DNA of 64,000 bases from Candidatus Wallbacteria bacterium (GTDB taxonomy: Bacteria > Muiribacteriota > JAQTZZ01): positions 1-64,000 of the forward strand of contig JAQTZZ010000011.1 in the NCBI GenBank assembly GCA_028687545.1, given 5' to 3'. Both the position numbers and the translations under genes were made by a program. This document shows, in pieces, positions 16,986 to 25,152 of the stretch. The notes beneath the pieces were generated by a model. The model saw only the letters and a list, made by a program, of their open reading frames with translations. It was not told the origin of the DNA and did not search any database. The stretch's first letter is position 1; every line of letters starts with the position of its first letter.

Positions 16986-18973
16986 ACAGCAACCTCTTTA
17001 AGCAATCGCATGATTTCCTCTTCAGCTTTTTTTAGATCACCATTGATATCTTTCAACTCTCTTGGAGGAGTAAATGTATAAAAATACCTGTTGAAGTTGA
17101 TTTCATACCCGATTTTGTCTTTTTCACGATCCATCCATGCATCCGGAACATGAGGAAGTACTTCTCTTTTGAAGTATTCGTCGATATCTTCCTTGAGCTT
17201 GATGTTTTCAAAATCCCTGAGATCCGGGTCTGGCTCGTACTCACAATTTCCTTTTAACATCCGCACTTTCTGCGCTTCTGGGTCTTTCTGCGTAAATACA
17301 ATGCGGAAGAGTTTGAGTTCTGCAGATTTCCATTTTGAGCGGCGCTCATGCAGCAAATCGAGTATCTTTTCATTCATCTCGTTCCATTCGAGTTGAGGCT
17401 TGCGTCCGAAAGTCTTGTCTATAGCCTGAATGTCGTCTAGCAGATGCGGACAGGCATCCAGAAAACGGGCTTTATCTTCAAGTGTCATTTGATATCTCAG
17501 CCGTAATGGACGCTCTATAGTCACACGTGTATATCCGAAATCCGCATTATCAAAAATCTTCGATTTTTCAGATTCGACGAATTTGCTGTAGCAATTTACA
17601 ATTTCGTCTATCTGATTAGGTTCGTCATCAACGCCTTCCCCGATTTTTCTCCTCTTGTCACCCAGACTTCTCCGCATCGGTAAGAAAATCTCACGAGCAT
17701 CAATAAGCTGAATCTTCCCTTTACGGCGCTTTTCCTTTCGATTTGTGACAATCCAGATATAAGTGCCGATTCCAGTGTTATAAAACATTTGCTCTGGCAA
17801 GGCTATTATAGAATCAAGCCAATCATTCTCGATTATCCATTTTCTGATGTCACTCTCTCCTGAACCGGCTCCACCGGTAAACAGCGGCGAGCCGCTGAAC
17901 ACTATGCCCAGACGCGAACCATGTTTATGCTGTTTGGGAAGTACTGGTTCAAACTTGTTGATCATATGTTGCAGGAACAGCAAAGATCCATCATTCACTC
18001 TCGGCAGACCAGCGCCAAATCTGCCGCCATATCCAAGTTTGTCGTGCTCATTCATTATCTCTTTTTGCTGTTTTTTCCAGTCAACCCCGAAAGGCGGGTT
18101 TGTCAGGAAATAATCAAATTTTTCATCGTAAAACTTATCTTCAGTTAAAGAATCTCCAAAACGAATGTTTTCGCCGCTGCCATTGTGGTCAACCTGCTTC
18201 AAGAGCATGTCGGAGGCTGCTGTAGCAAAGGCTCTCTTGTTGTAATCCTGGCCATAAACATAAAGGAGAGCTTCAGATTGGTGTTCGCGCATATAATTTT
18301 GAGCCTCTGCCAGCATACCACCTGTACCGCATGCCGGGTCCAGCAGCTTGCGCACTGTTCCAGGGGTTGAAAGCAGATCGTCATCTTCATAAAACAGGAT
18401 GTTCACCATTAACCGGATAACTTCGCGTGGAGTAAAATGGTCTCCTGCAGTTTCATTGGCAAGTTCATTGAACCGGCGGATCAGGTTTTCAAAAATCGAG
18501 CCCATGTCCTCATTCAAGACCTTGTCTGGGTGAAGATCTACATCACAGAATTTGGAAATCACGAGGAAGAGTATATTGGACTCATGCATTCTTTCGATTT
18601 CTGCTTCAAACTCGAAAAATTCAAATATCTTACGCACATTGGCTGAAAAGCCTTTGATGTAACTGACCAAATGCTTGTCAATATGATCCGGGTCGCCTTT
18701 AAGTTTTGAAAATGTGAGTGAAGAACGGTTATGAAATCGCTGCCCAGCCGCTTTATTCAATATAACATCAAGGGCATCTTCGTTTAATTTGCCCCCTTGT
18801 CGGCGATTGTATTCAGCTAAAACTTTGTCTTTAGAATCTGCTAATACACAGTCAAAACGGCGTAGAACAGTCAATGGAAGCATAACTCTTTCATATTGAG
18901 GCGGTCGATACGGACCTCGCAATAAATCAGCTATCTGCCATATCAGATTCGCGTGTTCCTGGTGATTAGACAT
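16982..18973 (-). CDS. hsdM: Type I restriction enzyme methyltransferase subunit HsdM
   Basis: An N6-adenine methyltransferase of 663 residues that, with HsdS, protects host DNA. Seen: HsdM N-terminal helices (1-150), DHFTPREVIRLMVNI at 178-192, SAM-binding DPACGTGGM at 212-220, catalytic NPPF at 292-295 and a C-terminal region matching HsdS contact helices. It is longer than the common ~500-residue form, fitting the N6_Mtase family with an extended C terminus. It opens the seven-gene operon. Base composition is near 50% G+C in the one line counted (17221), unlike hsdS downstream. Confidence 0.96.
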   Translation of the reverse strand: MSNHQEHANLIWQIADLLRGPYRPPQYERVMLPLTVLRRFDCVLADSKDKVLAEYNRRQGGKLNEDALDVILNKAAGQRFHNRSSLTFSKLKGDPDHIDKHLVSYIKGFSANVRKIFEFFEFEAEIERMHESNILFLVISKFCDVDLHPDKVLNEDMGSIFENLIRRFNELANETAGDHFTPREVIRLMVNILFYEDDDLLSTPGTVRKLLDPACGTGGMLAEAQNYMREHQSEALLYVYGQDYNKRAFATAASDMLLKQVDHNGSGENIRFGDSLTEDKFYDEKFDYFLTNPPFGVDWKKQQKEIMNEHDKLGYGGRFGAGLPRVNDGSLLFLQHMINKFEPVLPKQHKHGSRLGIVFSGSPLFTGGAGSGESDIRKWIIENDWLDSIIALPEQMFYNTGIGTYIWIVTNRKEKRRKGKIQLIDAREIFLPMRRSLGDKRRKIGEGVDDEPNQIDEIVNCYSKFVESEKSKIFDNADFGYTRVTIERPLRLRYQMTLEDKARFLDACPHLLDDIQAIDKTFGRKPQLEWNEMNEKILDLLHERRSKWKSAELKLFRIVFTQKDPEAQKVRMLKGNCEYEPDPDLRDFENIKLKEDIDEYFKREVLPHVPDAWMDREKDKIGYEINFNRYFYTFTPPRELKDINGDLKKAEEEIMRLLKEVAV

Positions 18974-19023
18974 AAAATCTCCCGTTTTTACTCAGCTTCA
19001 TCTCCAGCTAAAATTTCCAATCT

Positions 19024-19128
19024 TCAGCTTTCATGAAGCTTTCCGGATAGCTCGTCCATACTAAAATTTGAGGGTTGATGGGTATGTTTGGTAAAGAATC
19101 TTCGGAGTTTACTCAACTTATCAGACAT
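19024..19128 (-). CDS. Possible 34-residue peptide upstream of hsdM
   Basis: A short frame, beginning MSDKLSKLRRFFTKHTHQ, has ATG at 19128 preceded by AAGGTGAG. It is very basic at the start. It lies in the hsdM leader and in the same direction, ending 51 bases before the hsdM start. It may be a leader peptide, a small regulator or a chance frame; no family is recognised. Confidence 0.35.
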   Translation of the reverse strand: MSDKLSKLRRFFTKHTHQPSNFSMDELSGKLHES

Positions 19129-19337
19129 TGCTCACCTTGAATTCATTTACTCGGATTAGGGTTGTAGCATGTGTTAATTAAAGACACGAAAAATCCGACA
19201 TTTTTTTTCTGATTTGAACATAGTTCAGGGTCCAGCTTTTTTACCATTATACCTTTGAAATTATTAAAACTCCATTAACACCCTATCCATTGATTCTCAT
19301 CTCGCCTGATCGAACAGCAGTGTGACCAGCTCAATTC
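19129..19337. other. Intergenic region upstream of the hsd operon
   Basis: A+T-rich gap between the radC end and the hsd operon leader. The hsd promoter should lie here on the minus strand, but I see no pair of boxes good enough to name. No other feature is visible. Confidence 0.4.
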
Positions 19338-19994
19338 TCATAACTTACCGTCAGCCAGAAAGCTGTAATGCCCTTTCTGATTGAAAATGATGTGATCCAG
19401 CAGCTTGATGCCAAGGATTTCACCGGCATCTTTCAGTTTGCGCGTCAGATCGATATCTTCCCTGCTTGGCGTCAAGCCGCCTGCAGGATGATTGTGTGCA
19501 ACTATGATAGAGCTGGCTCTATCAACAATCGGATCAGCAAATACTTCGCGGGGATGAACCAGGGTTTTATTCACAATTCCGATGGTTACAACCCTGACAG
19601 CAATCACTTCATTGGCACCATTGACTGAAATGCAGAGAAAATGCTCCTGCTTGCGGTCAGCGAAATTCGCAATCAGTGGCATAACATCTGTCGGGAATTT
19701 GATTTGCAGACCTTCAGGCTTGATCCTGCGGCGGGAGAATTCCAAAGCAGCTATGATGATTGAAGCCTTGGCCTGGCCGATCCCTTCAATTTCTGTAAGA
19801 TCTTTCAAGCGTAATTTGCCCTTTGTTGAGTCGAATTTCTTGAGTATCTCATCAGCCAGCTTGAAAACATCGTGCTTTTCAGTGCCGCTGCCCAGAAGTA
19901 TGGCGAGTAATTCCTTATCAGACAAGTACTCAGCGCCTTTAAGTGCCAGTTTTTCACGGGGAAAAGTGGATTTATCGCTGCCTTTTTTCATCAC
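19338..19994 (-). CDS. radC: RadC-family JAMM-domain protein
   Basis: A 218-residue RadC protein: helix-hairpin-helix part (LTEIEGIGQAKASII at 66-80) followed by the JAMM/MPN metal motif with His167, His169 and Asp180 in AHNHPAGGLTPSRED. Once called a DNA repair protein, its true role is unsettled; RadC genes are often found in mobile and defence islands, as here. It starts M-M; the second Met is equally possible. It is transcribed towards the hsd operon but separated by about 200 bases and divergent from the MerR-type gene. Confidence 0.92.
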   Translation of the reverse strand: MMKKGSDKSTFPREKLALKGAEYLSDKELLAILLGSGTEKHDVFKLADEILKKFDSTKGKLRLKDLTEIEGIGQAKASIIIAALEFSRRRIKPEGLQIKFPTDVMPLIANFADRKQEHFLCISVNGANEVIAVRVVTIGIVNKTLVHPREVFADPIVDRASSIIVAHNHPAGGLTPSREDIDLTRKLKDAGEILGIKLLDHIIFNQKGHYSFLADGKL

Positions 19995-20075
19995 CCACCA
20001 TGTCGTTTGTTATGCTGATATTTTACCTCAAATGACTGCAAATAAATAGTTCTGAAAAAATCCGAAAATATTTCT

Positions 20076-20106
20076 TGACCCTGACGTAACGTCATAGCTT
20101 ATGATT
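20076..20106 (+). promoter_or_regulatory. MerR-type promoter and operator of the TipA-like gene
   Basis: TTGACC (20076-20081) and TATGAT (20101-20106) are separated by 19 bases, the long spacer typical of promoters that MerR-family proteins activate by twisting DNA. The spacer holds the dyad TGACG-TAA-CGTCA (20083-20095). The regulator gene follows at 20246, so autoregulation is likely. Inferred from spacing, dyad and position. Confidence 0.75.
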
Positions 20107-20174
20107 TAATCAGGATGTAAGAGTCGTAACAGTTAAATTGGTAAATTGAGTTTGGCAAATTAAATCACAGGAAC

Positions 20175-20206
20175 GGATGGATTCCTGCTTACGCAGGAAT
20201 GACGGG
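20175..20206 (+). repeat. REP-like palindromic repeat, copy 2
   Basis: ATTCCTGC-TTAC-GCAGGAAT is a near-perfect palindrome with eight-base arms, flanked by GGATGG and GACGGG. The same element occurs at 4288-4309 (inverted) and 22388-22420. It lies in the leader of the TipA-like gene. Confidence 0.65.
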
Positions 20207-20245
20207 AAGAAATAACCTGACTGTTACAATCTCAAGGGAGGAGAT

Positions 20246-21004
20246 ATGGAAGGGTATACAGTGAACAGGCTGGCTGAGATGGCTGATGTGAGTGTGCGCA
20301 CGCTTCATCACTATGACCAGATCGGACTGTTAAAACCGGATACGCGAACCGAGGCCGGTTACAGGCTGTATGGAATGGCTAAGCTCTTGCGGCTGCAGCA
20401 GATCCTGTTTTACAGGGAACTGGGATTCGAATTGAAGGAAATCCGGAAAATACTTGATCATCCTGAATTCGAACCAGTCGGAGCCCTGGAAAATCACAGG
20501 GAACTTCTGGGGAAAAAGATCGCCAGGCTGAAAAAGCTCCTCGCTACAGTCGACAGTACCATCAAAGACCTGAAAGGAGAACGGAAAATGCTTAAAGATG
20601 AAGAATTATACGAAGGGTTTTCAAAAGAACAGATTGAGCGCTACAAAAAGGAAGTGCGTGAAAAGTACGATCCTGTGCTGGTGCAGGAATCAAAGCGCAG
20701 GATCGGGAAAATGTCTAAAGAGCAGTGGAATGCAGTCAAAACTGAAGGAGGCGAGATCGCCAGACTGCTGGGAAAGCTGCTGGGGCGCAAGTCGTCAGAC
20801 CCTGAAGTCCAGAAGCTGATAGCCCGCCATCACGCCTGGATCGAGAACTTCTATCCTGCGCCGGCTGAAGTCTATCGCGGGCTCGGGCAGCTGTACACAG
20901 ACAATCCGGAATTCAGGGCTTTCTATGAAAAGTACGGTAAAAACCTGGCGGATTTCATGAAAGAAGCGATTGAATATTACTGTGGACATGATCTGAAGAA
21001 GTAA
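20246..21004 (+). CDS. TipA-like MerR-family regulator with TipAS ligand domain
   Basis: A 252-residue protein with a MerR helix-turn-helix (VNRLAEMADVSVRTLHHYDQ at 5-24, then IGLLKPDTRTEAGYRLY), a coiled-coil dimer helix (75-115) and a TipAS-type domain from about 120 (KEVREKYDP, MSKEQWNAVKTEG, RHHAWIENFY, YTDNPEFRAFYEKYG). In TipA this domain binds thiopeptide antibiotics and switches on its own promoter. GGGAGGAG lies just before the ATG. The dyad with a 19-base spacer upstream fits self-activation. No resistance gene is next to it, so its inducer is unknown. Confidence 0.9.
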   Translation: MEGYTVNRLAEMADVSVRTLHHYDQIGLLKPDTRTEAGYRLYGMAKLLRLQQILFYRELGFELKEIRKILDHPEFEPVGALENHRELLGKKIARLKKLLATVDSTIKDLKGERKMLKDEELYEGFSKEQIERYKKEVREKYDPVLVQESKRRIGKMSKEQWNAVKTEGGEIARLLGKLLGRKSSDPEVQKLIARHHAWIENFYPAPAEVYRGLGQLYTDNPEFRAFYEKYGKNLADFMKEAIEYYCGHDLKK

Positions 21005-21037
21005 GAAGAAACAGAGCTACAAATTGTGCGGAACGAT

Positions 21038-22360
21038 TTACTGTTTCCAGATCAGAACGCAGTCCTGCTCGTTTCTCATCTTCAGGCCGTTCTTTCTGCA
21101 GAATTCCTCTATCAGCCTGTCAAATTTGTAGATTCCTTTTTCCAGTTGAACCGGTGTGTTAAGCACATCATATGGCGCAAAGACATCAACATACGTGTTT
21201 CCCAGGTATGTCAAAAAAGTTTGGGTGGTGTCTGGAGAACAGCCCACAGTCAACCCTGAAAGAAGATTGACAGGAGCCTGATCTTCGTGGCTTCTACCGG
21301 AATGAAGGGGCGAGGAGAATTCTTCGTTTGTTTCTAGGTTTTTCAGTGCTATTTCCTGATCAGAAAAACTGATTACTTTGAACGTTTCGATTGTGTCCCC
21401 CGGAGCTGCCAGAATAAAGGCGGTATCAGTGTTAAACGCAACCATCAGCATGATTCGCGGTTTGCCGTCAATCTCAGTCAGACCTTGATAGGAAATTTCC
21501 ACCGGAATTCTATTTACTTTTCTCATTTCTGTTTTAATACTTTTCAAACTACCATCAGGGAGGTAAATAACCTCCATTTCATGATCCAATACAAGTTCCG
21601 GGTCAGGTATATACTTACTGTTTTTCCAGATCAGGTTGCTGTTCTCCCTGTAAATCAGGACTTGATCATTCTTTATTCTGAATTCCAGGCCAAGGCCTTC
21701 GAGCATGGTATAAATGGCATCCAGCCTGGAGATTGAATAGCACATCACCTTTTTGTGCAGTTTTTCAAGGCAAGGAGACAGATACACAGGTACACCCAGT
21801 TGAAATTGGGAAGAGAAAAAATCGAACAGGTTGCCGTCATAGATCAGATTGATCTTGCCTCTATATGATTCCAGTATCTTATCCTTTTCAAACAGCCGGG
21901 ACAGCATCTTTTGTTCGAGCACCGCTTCTTTGCCGTTTTTCATTGCAATACATGCCTTAACCCAGTCTACGTCTTTAAGTGTGAAACCCCTGAAAGTCTC
22001 CCCTTTTTTCAGAAGCAGATGTACTTCTCCGGCTGGTTGATTGACCGTGAATATCCCATAATATTCATCATCGATTACGCTTATACCTTCAAAGACAAGC
22101 ATCTCTGCAGTATATTCGATTTTTACAGGAGCAGGACTGATCTTTTCCAGGATCAAACCAGCCATTGCATAAAAAATCAGCATGAGCAGCGAACAATCTG
22201 TGATGAGAAGAATCAGGAACAGTCTCTTTTCAGGTTTGCTCTTACCCTTTTTTTTGTGAAGATTATAGGTTTTTTTGCATAGAAACGGCAGGGCTACGAT
22301 AAAAACGATTTGAATGATATTTTCAAGTAAGGTTTGCAGAAGCGTTTGCCTGAGATCCAT
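21038..22360 (-). CDS. Membrane protein with two STN/secretin-N-like modules
   Basis: A 440-residue protein. I chose ATG 22360 because AAAGGAG lies nine bases upstream; a longer frame would start at TTG. Two hydrophobic segments near the N terminus (IIQIVFIVALPFL and FLILLITDCSLLMLIFYAMA) anchor a large, probably periplasmic, part. That part holds two short repeats of the STN type: VPVYLSPCLEKLHKKV followed by MLEGLGLEFRI, and TYVDVFAPYDVLNTPVQ followed by FCRKNGLKMR. STN modules occur in secretins and TonB receptors, but no pore domain is present. I know no protein with this layout; function unknown. Confidence 0.6.
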   Translation of the reverse strand: MDLRQTLLQTLLENIIQIVFIVALPFLCKKTYNLHKKKGKSKPEKRLFLILLITDCSLLMLIFYAMAGLILEKISPAPVKIEYTAEMLVFEGISVIDDEYYGIFTVNQPAGEVHLLLKKGETFRGFTLKDVDWVKACIAMKNGKEAVLEQKMLSRLFEKDKILESYRGKINLIYDGNLFDFFSSQFQLGVPVYLSPCLEKLHKKVMCYSISRLDAIYTMLEGLGLEFRIKNDQVLIYRENSNLIWKNSKYIPDPELVLDHEMEVIYLPDGSLKSIKTEMRKVNRIPVEISYQGLTEIDGKPRIMLMVAFNTDTAFILAAPGDTIETFKVISFSDQEIALKNLETNEEFSSPLHSGRSHEDQAPVNLLSGLTVGCSPDTTQTFLTYLGNTYVDVFAPYDVLNTPVQLEKGIYKFDRLIEEFCRKNGLKMRNEQDCVLIWKQ

Positions 22361-22387
22361 GTCAATGGACTCCTTTAGATGCCTCAA

Positions 22388-22420
22388 GGATGGATACCTG
22401 CTTCCGCAGGTATGGCGGGG
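22388..22420 (+). repeat. REP-like palindromic repeat, copy 3
   Basis: GGATGG followed by ATACCTGC-TTCC-GCAGGTAT and GGCGGGG. Arms differ from copy 2 by paired changes (TTCC/GGAA to TACC/GGTA), so the palindrome is kept. This compensation suggests that the hairpin itself matters. It lies between the STN-like gene and the M20 peptidase. Confidence 0.65.
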
Positions 22421-22432
22421 TCATGTCTGGAA

Positions 22433-23824
22433 TCAGCGCTGAGCTCCAGCTTCGAGCTTTTGAATGATCCGCTTCACGGTTTCCTTGACCTCAGTCACAC
22501 TCTCGGCAGAGACCCACTCGTCATCCGAATGGATGTTGGCCCCATAGGTTCCAAAAACCACGGCCTCCCATTTGAAATCAGCGGAAAAGGCGTTGGCGTC
22601 CGACGGACCCATGCGGTAGATCGCCACTGGAACGCGGCCGTTGATTTCCCTGATCGAACTGTTCACGAGCTGGGAAAACTCGCTGTTCACAGGCTGCTGC
22701 CAGCCGCGCAGGAACTGGGGATTCCGCTTCAGGTAATCCACGCGTAGAGCTGCAAACCGCTTGATTTTCTTGGTCAGGTCCTGCTCGACATCCGACTGGG
22801 TTTCCGATGCGATGCTGTTGCGGTCTACAATGAAAAAGTTTTCTACGGGAGGCGGAAAGGGGCTGCCCTCGGAGAGAGTGTACCCGAGTTTCTCGGACAG
22901 TATCCCGATCTCTGCCTGATGTTCGTCCGAAGTCAGGCAGAACCTGGCGGTTTCAGGTATAGATAAGTAATAATTCCCATCCGCAGCCTGGTTTGGTTCA
23001 ACGCAGAAACTGGAAATATCCTCGTATTTGAATGCGAGCCTTAACATGTCGACCGCCAGATTTCTGGACAGTTTCTCTCCTGAACCGTGTCTCGGTTCGC
23101 CTCTCAGGGAGTAGTATTTCCCGCTGGTCTGGTTTCTCGATCCCAGGCATCTGCGCACCCTGTAATAACCGGAACCCAGAATCGGATCGTATTTTTCAGA
23201 CATCTCGCCCTCGATCAGACAGGCAGCCTGCAGCATTTCCAGAAAATCTCCGCTGATCCGGATCTCCTGCCTGCCGGTACCGCCGAGCCAGATCGAGGGA
23301 TAGGACTTGAAAATCGCTTTGTATTTCTCATCAAAACAGGGCTCTCCAACCAGCACTCCATTCACTATTCCCTGAAACCATTCGTCTGATTGCAGGGCAT
23401 AGACTCCGGCAGAATCGGTTTCCTCCCTGCACGTCAAGGCAAGCAGCACTTCCCCTGTTTTCACCAGTTCCCTGGATTCGATCAGCCCTGAAAAAAAGGC
23501 TGCCAGGCAGCCTTTGGTGTCATTGGCGCCCCGTCCATAGATGCGGCCCTTTATCTCCTGAGCTTCGTAAGGTGGGAACTGCCATTTTGCCGGGTCCTGA
23601 ACTGTTTCAGTGTCCAGATGTGCCGATATTACGAGCCTGTATTTCCGGCCAAGCGAAACTCTGGCGAGCAGATTGGAGGATTTGCCTGACACAGGCTGCA
23701 GCCTGGATTCGATTCCAGCTGCTTTCAGTTGGTCGAATAGATAGGCTGAGAGTTCCTCTTCATTGCCGGACAGGGACCTGATCGTCAGGATCTTTTTCAG
23801 CAGAGTGATTTCATTGTTTTCCAT
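22433..23824 (-). CDS. M20-family metallopeptidase
   Basis: A 463-residue di-zinc amidohydrolase of the M20 (ArgE/DapE/CPG2) family: SAHLDTETVQ with the first metal ligands near 70, GRGANDTKGCLAAFF near 97, catalytic EETDSAG near 133, GEPCFDE for a metal ligand, and NIHSDDEWV at the end. It is longer than most members and has a dimerisation domain between. These enzymes cut N-acylated amino acids or small peptides; the substrate cannot be told. Its ATG overlaps the stop of the adenosine deaminase gene by one base (TAATG), so the two are co-transcribed. Confidence 0.9.
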   Translation of the reverse strand: MENNEITLLKKILTIRSLSGNEEELSAYLFDQLKAAGIESRLQPVSGKSSNLLARVSLGRKYRLVISAHLDTETVQDPAKWQFPPYEAQEIKGRIYGRGANDTKGCLAAFFSGLIESRELVKTGEVLLALTCREETDSAGVYALQSDEWFQGIVNGVLVGEPCFDEKYKAIFKSYPSIWLGGTGRQEIRISGDFLEMLQAACLIEGEMSEKYDPILGSGYYRVRRCLGSRNQTSGKYYSLRGEPRHGSGEKLSRNLAVDMLRLAFKYEDISSFCVEPNQAADGNYYLSIPETARFCLTSDEHQAEIGILSEKLGYTLSEGSPFPPPVENFFIVDRNSIASETQSDVEQDLTKKIKRFAALRVDYLKRNPQFLRGWQQPVNSEFSQLVNSSIREINGRVPVAIYRMGPSDANAFSADFKWEAVVFGTYGANIHSDDEWVSAESVTEVKETVKRIIQKLEAGAQR

Positions 23825-24891
23825 TAGATTTCGGTAACATTTTCCCCGAGTATCCTGTTGATCTCATCCGTCATCGAGCGGAAAAGTTTCTGCTTATCCT
23901 TGTATGGCAGGAAAGCGCTCTTGATGCCTGCTTTGATCAGACGGATCAACTCATACAGGTTGAACTTGAAATGCTGGTGAGCGAGCCAGAGTTCACGGCT
24001 CACTGTAGTATTGGAAACAAGCCGGTTGTCTGTGTTGACTGTGACCCTCAGGCCGTAGTCATAGTAAAACCTGAGCGGATGCTCGGCGAAATTCTTGACT
24101 GATGAGGTCTGGATGTTTGAAGTCAGGCAGATTTCCAGCGGCATGCGGTGGTCGTTCACATAATTCAGCAGGTCCCCGTTTTCCTTGAGCCTGGTCCCAT
24201 GCCCGATCCTGTGAGCGCCGCAGTAATGGATGGCCTGGCTGATACTCTCGGGTCCATAGGCCTCTCCTGCGTGCACAGTGCAGTTGACATTGTTCTTGAG
24301 CACCAGGTCAAAGGCTTCCCTGTGATGTTTGGCAGGATAGTCGGCCTCTGCGCCGGCCAGGTCGAATCCTACGACGCCTTTGTTTTTATAGGCCAGCGCG
24401 AGTTCCGCAAGTCTCAGCGAATAATCCGGACTGATATGGCGGATGCCGCAGATAATCACTCCGGTCTTGATCTGGAATTTTTTTTCAGCCATCTGCAGGC
24501 CGTCAATCACTGACTCCACGACCTCGGTCAGCTTGAGGTTCCGCTCCAGATGCAGGATCGGCGCATAGCGCACTTCCAGGTAGCGGATGTTCTCTTTCGC
24601 TGCGTCCTCGGCCAGCTCATATGCGGTGCGGATCAGAGCATCCTTTTCCTGCATCACCATCAGCGTGATGTCAAAGGCTTTGAGATAATCCACCAGTGAA
24701 GTGCAGTCAGCTTCCTTGACGACAATCTTGCGGATGCCTTCTTCATCGAAAGTCGGCAGTTTGACATTATTTTCCTTGGCCAGTTCCAGAATCGTGGAAA
24801 GTCTGAGCGACCCGTCCAGATGGCAGTGGAGATCTACCTTGGGAAGTTTTTGAAGAAGTTCCAGCGATACTTTCTGTATCTGTTCAGCCAT
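23824..24891 (-). CDS. add: Adenosine deaminase
   Basis: A 355-residue zinc enzyme that turns adenosine into inosine in purine salvage. Seen: DLHCHLDGSLR with two metal histidines near residue 20, VHAGEAYGPESI with the metal His and catalytic Glu, HRIGHGTRL, EICLTSNIQTSSV and VNTDNRLVSNT with the last zinc ligand (Asp). Related deaminases such as adenine or aminofutalosine deaminase share this fold, so the substrate is probable, not certain. It is the first gene of an operon with the M20 peptidase and divergent from a secreted TPR protein. Confidence 0.88.
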   Translation of the reverse strand: MAEQIQKVSLELLQKLPKVDLHCHLDGSLRLSTILELAKENNVKLPTFDEEGIRKIVVKEADCTSLVDYLKAFDITLMVMQEKDALIRTAYELAEDAAKENIRYLEVRYAPILHLERNLKLTEVVESVIDGLQMAEKKFQIKTGVIICGIRHISPDYSLRLAELALAYKNKGVVGFDLAGAEADYPAKHHREAFDLVLKNNVNCTVHAGEAYGPESISQAIHYCGAHRIGHGTRLKENGDLLNYVNDHRMPLEICLTSNIQTSSVKNFAEHPLRFYYDYGLRVTVNTDNRLVSNTTVSRELWLAHQHFKFNLYELIRLIKAGIKSAFLPYKDKQKLFRSMTDEINRILGENVTEI

Positions 24892-25152
24892 AAATGAAAT
24901 TACTCCTTGAATCTTGAAGTGTTATGAGTCTCTTTTAATGTTAATCCCGGGCAGCTTAAAATGCAATCTGGATATTTCAGGTCAGGATGAGATAAAATAT
25001 CCGGATACGGTGAATATTCATAAAAAAGTGATCCTGGTTGGAAAAAAATAGCTGAATCTGGTAATATTTATTCGTAAAAAAGGATTTTATGCCGAAAACA
25101 GGGCTTTTTTCAGATAACACACAGATCATATTCTCAGCGAGGTAATCGAGCC
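24892..25152. other. Divergent intergenic region
   Basis: This 261-base gap must hold promoters for add and for the secreted TPR gene. On the plus strand TTGGAA (25038-25043) and TAATAT (25062-25067) are 18 bases apart and may serve the TPR gene. GAGGTAAT precedes its ATG. Confidence 0.35.
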
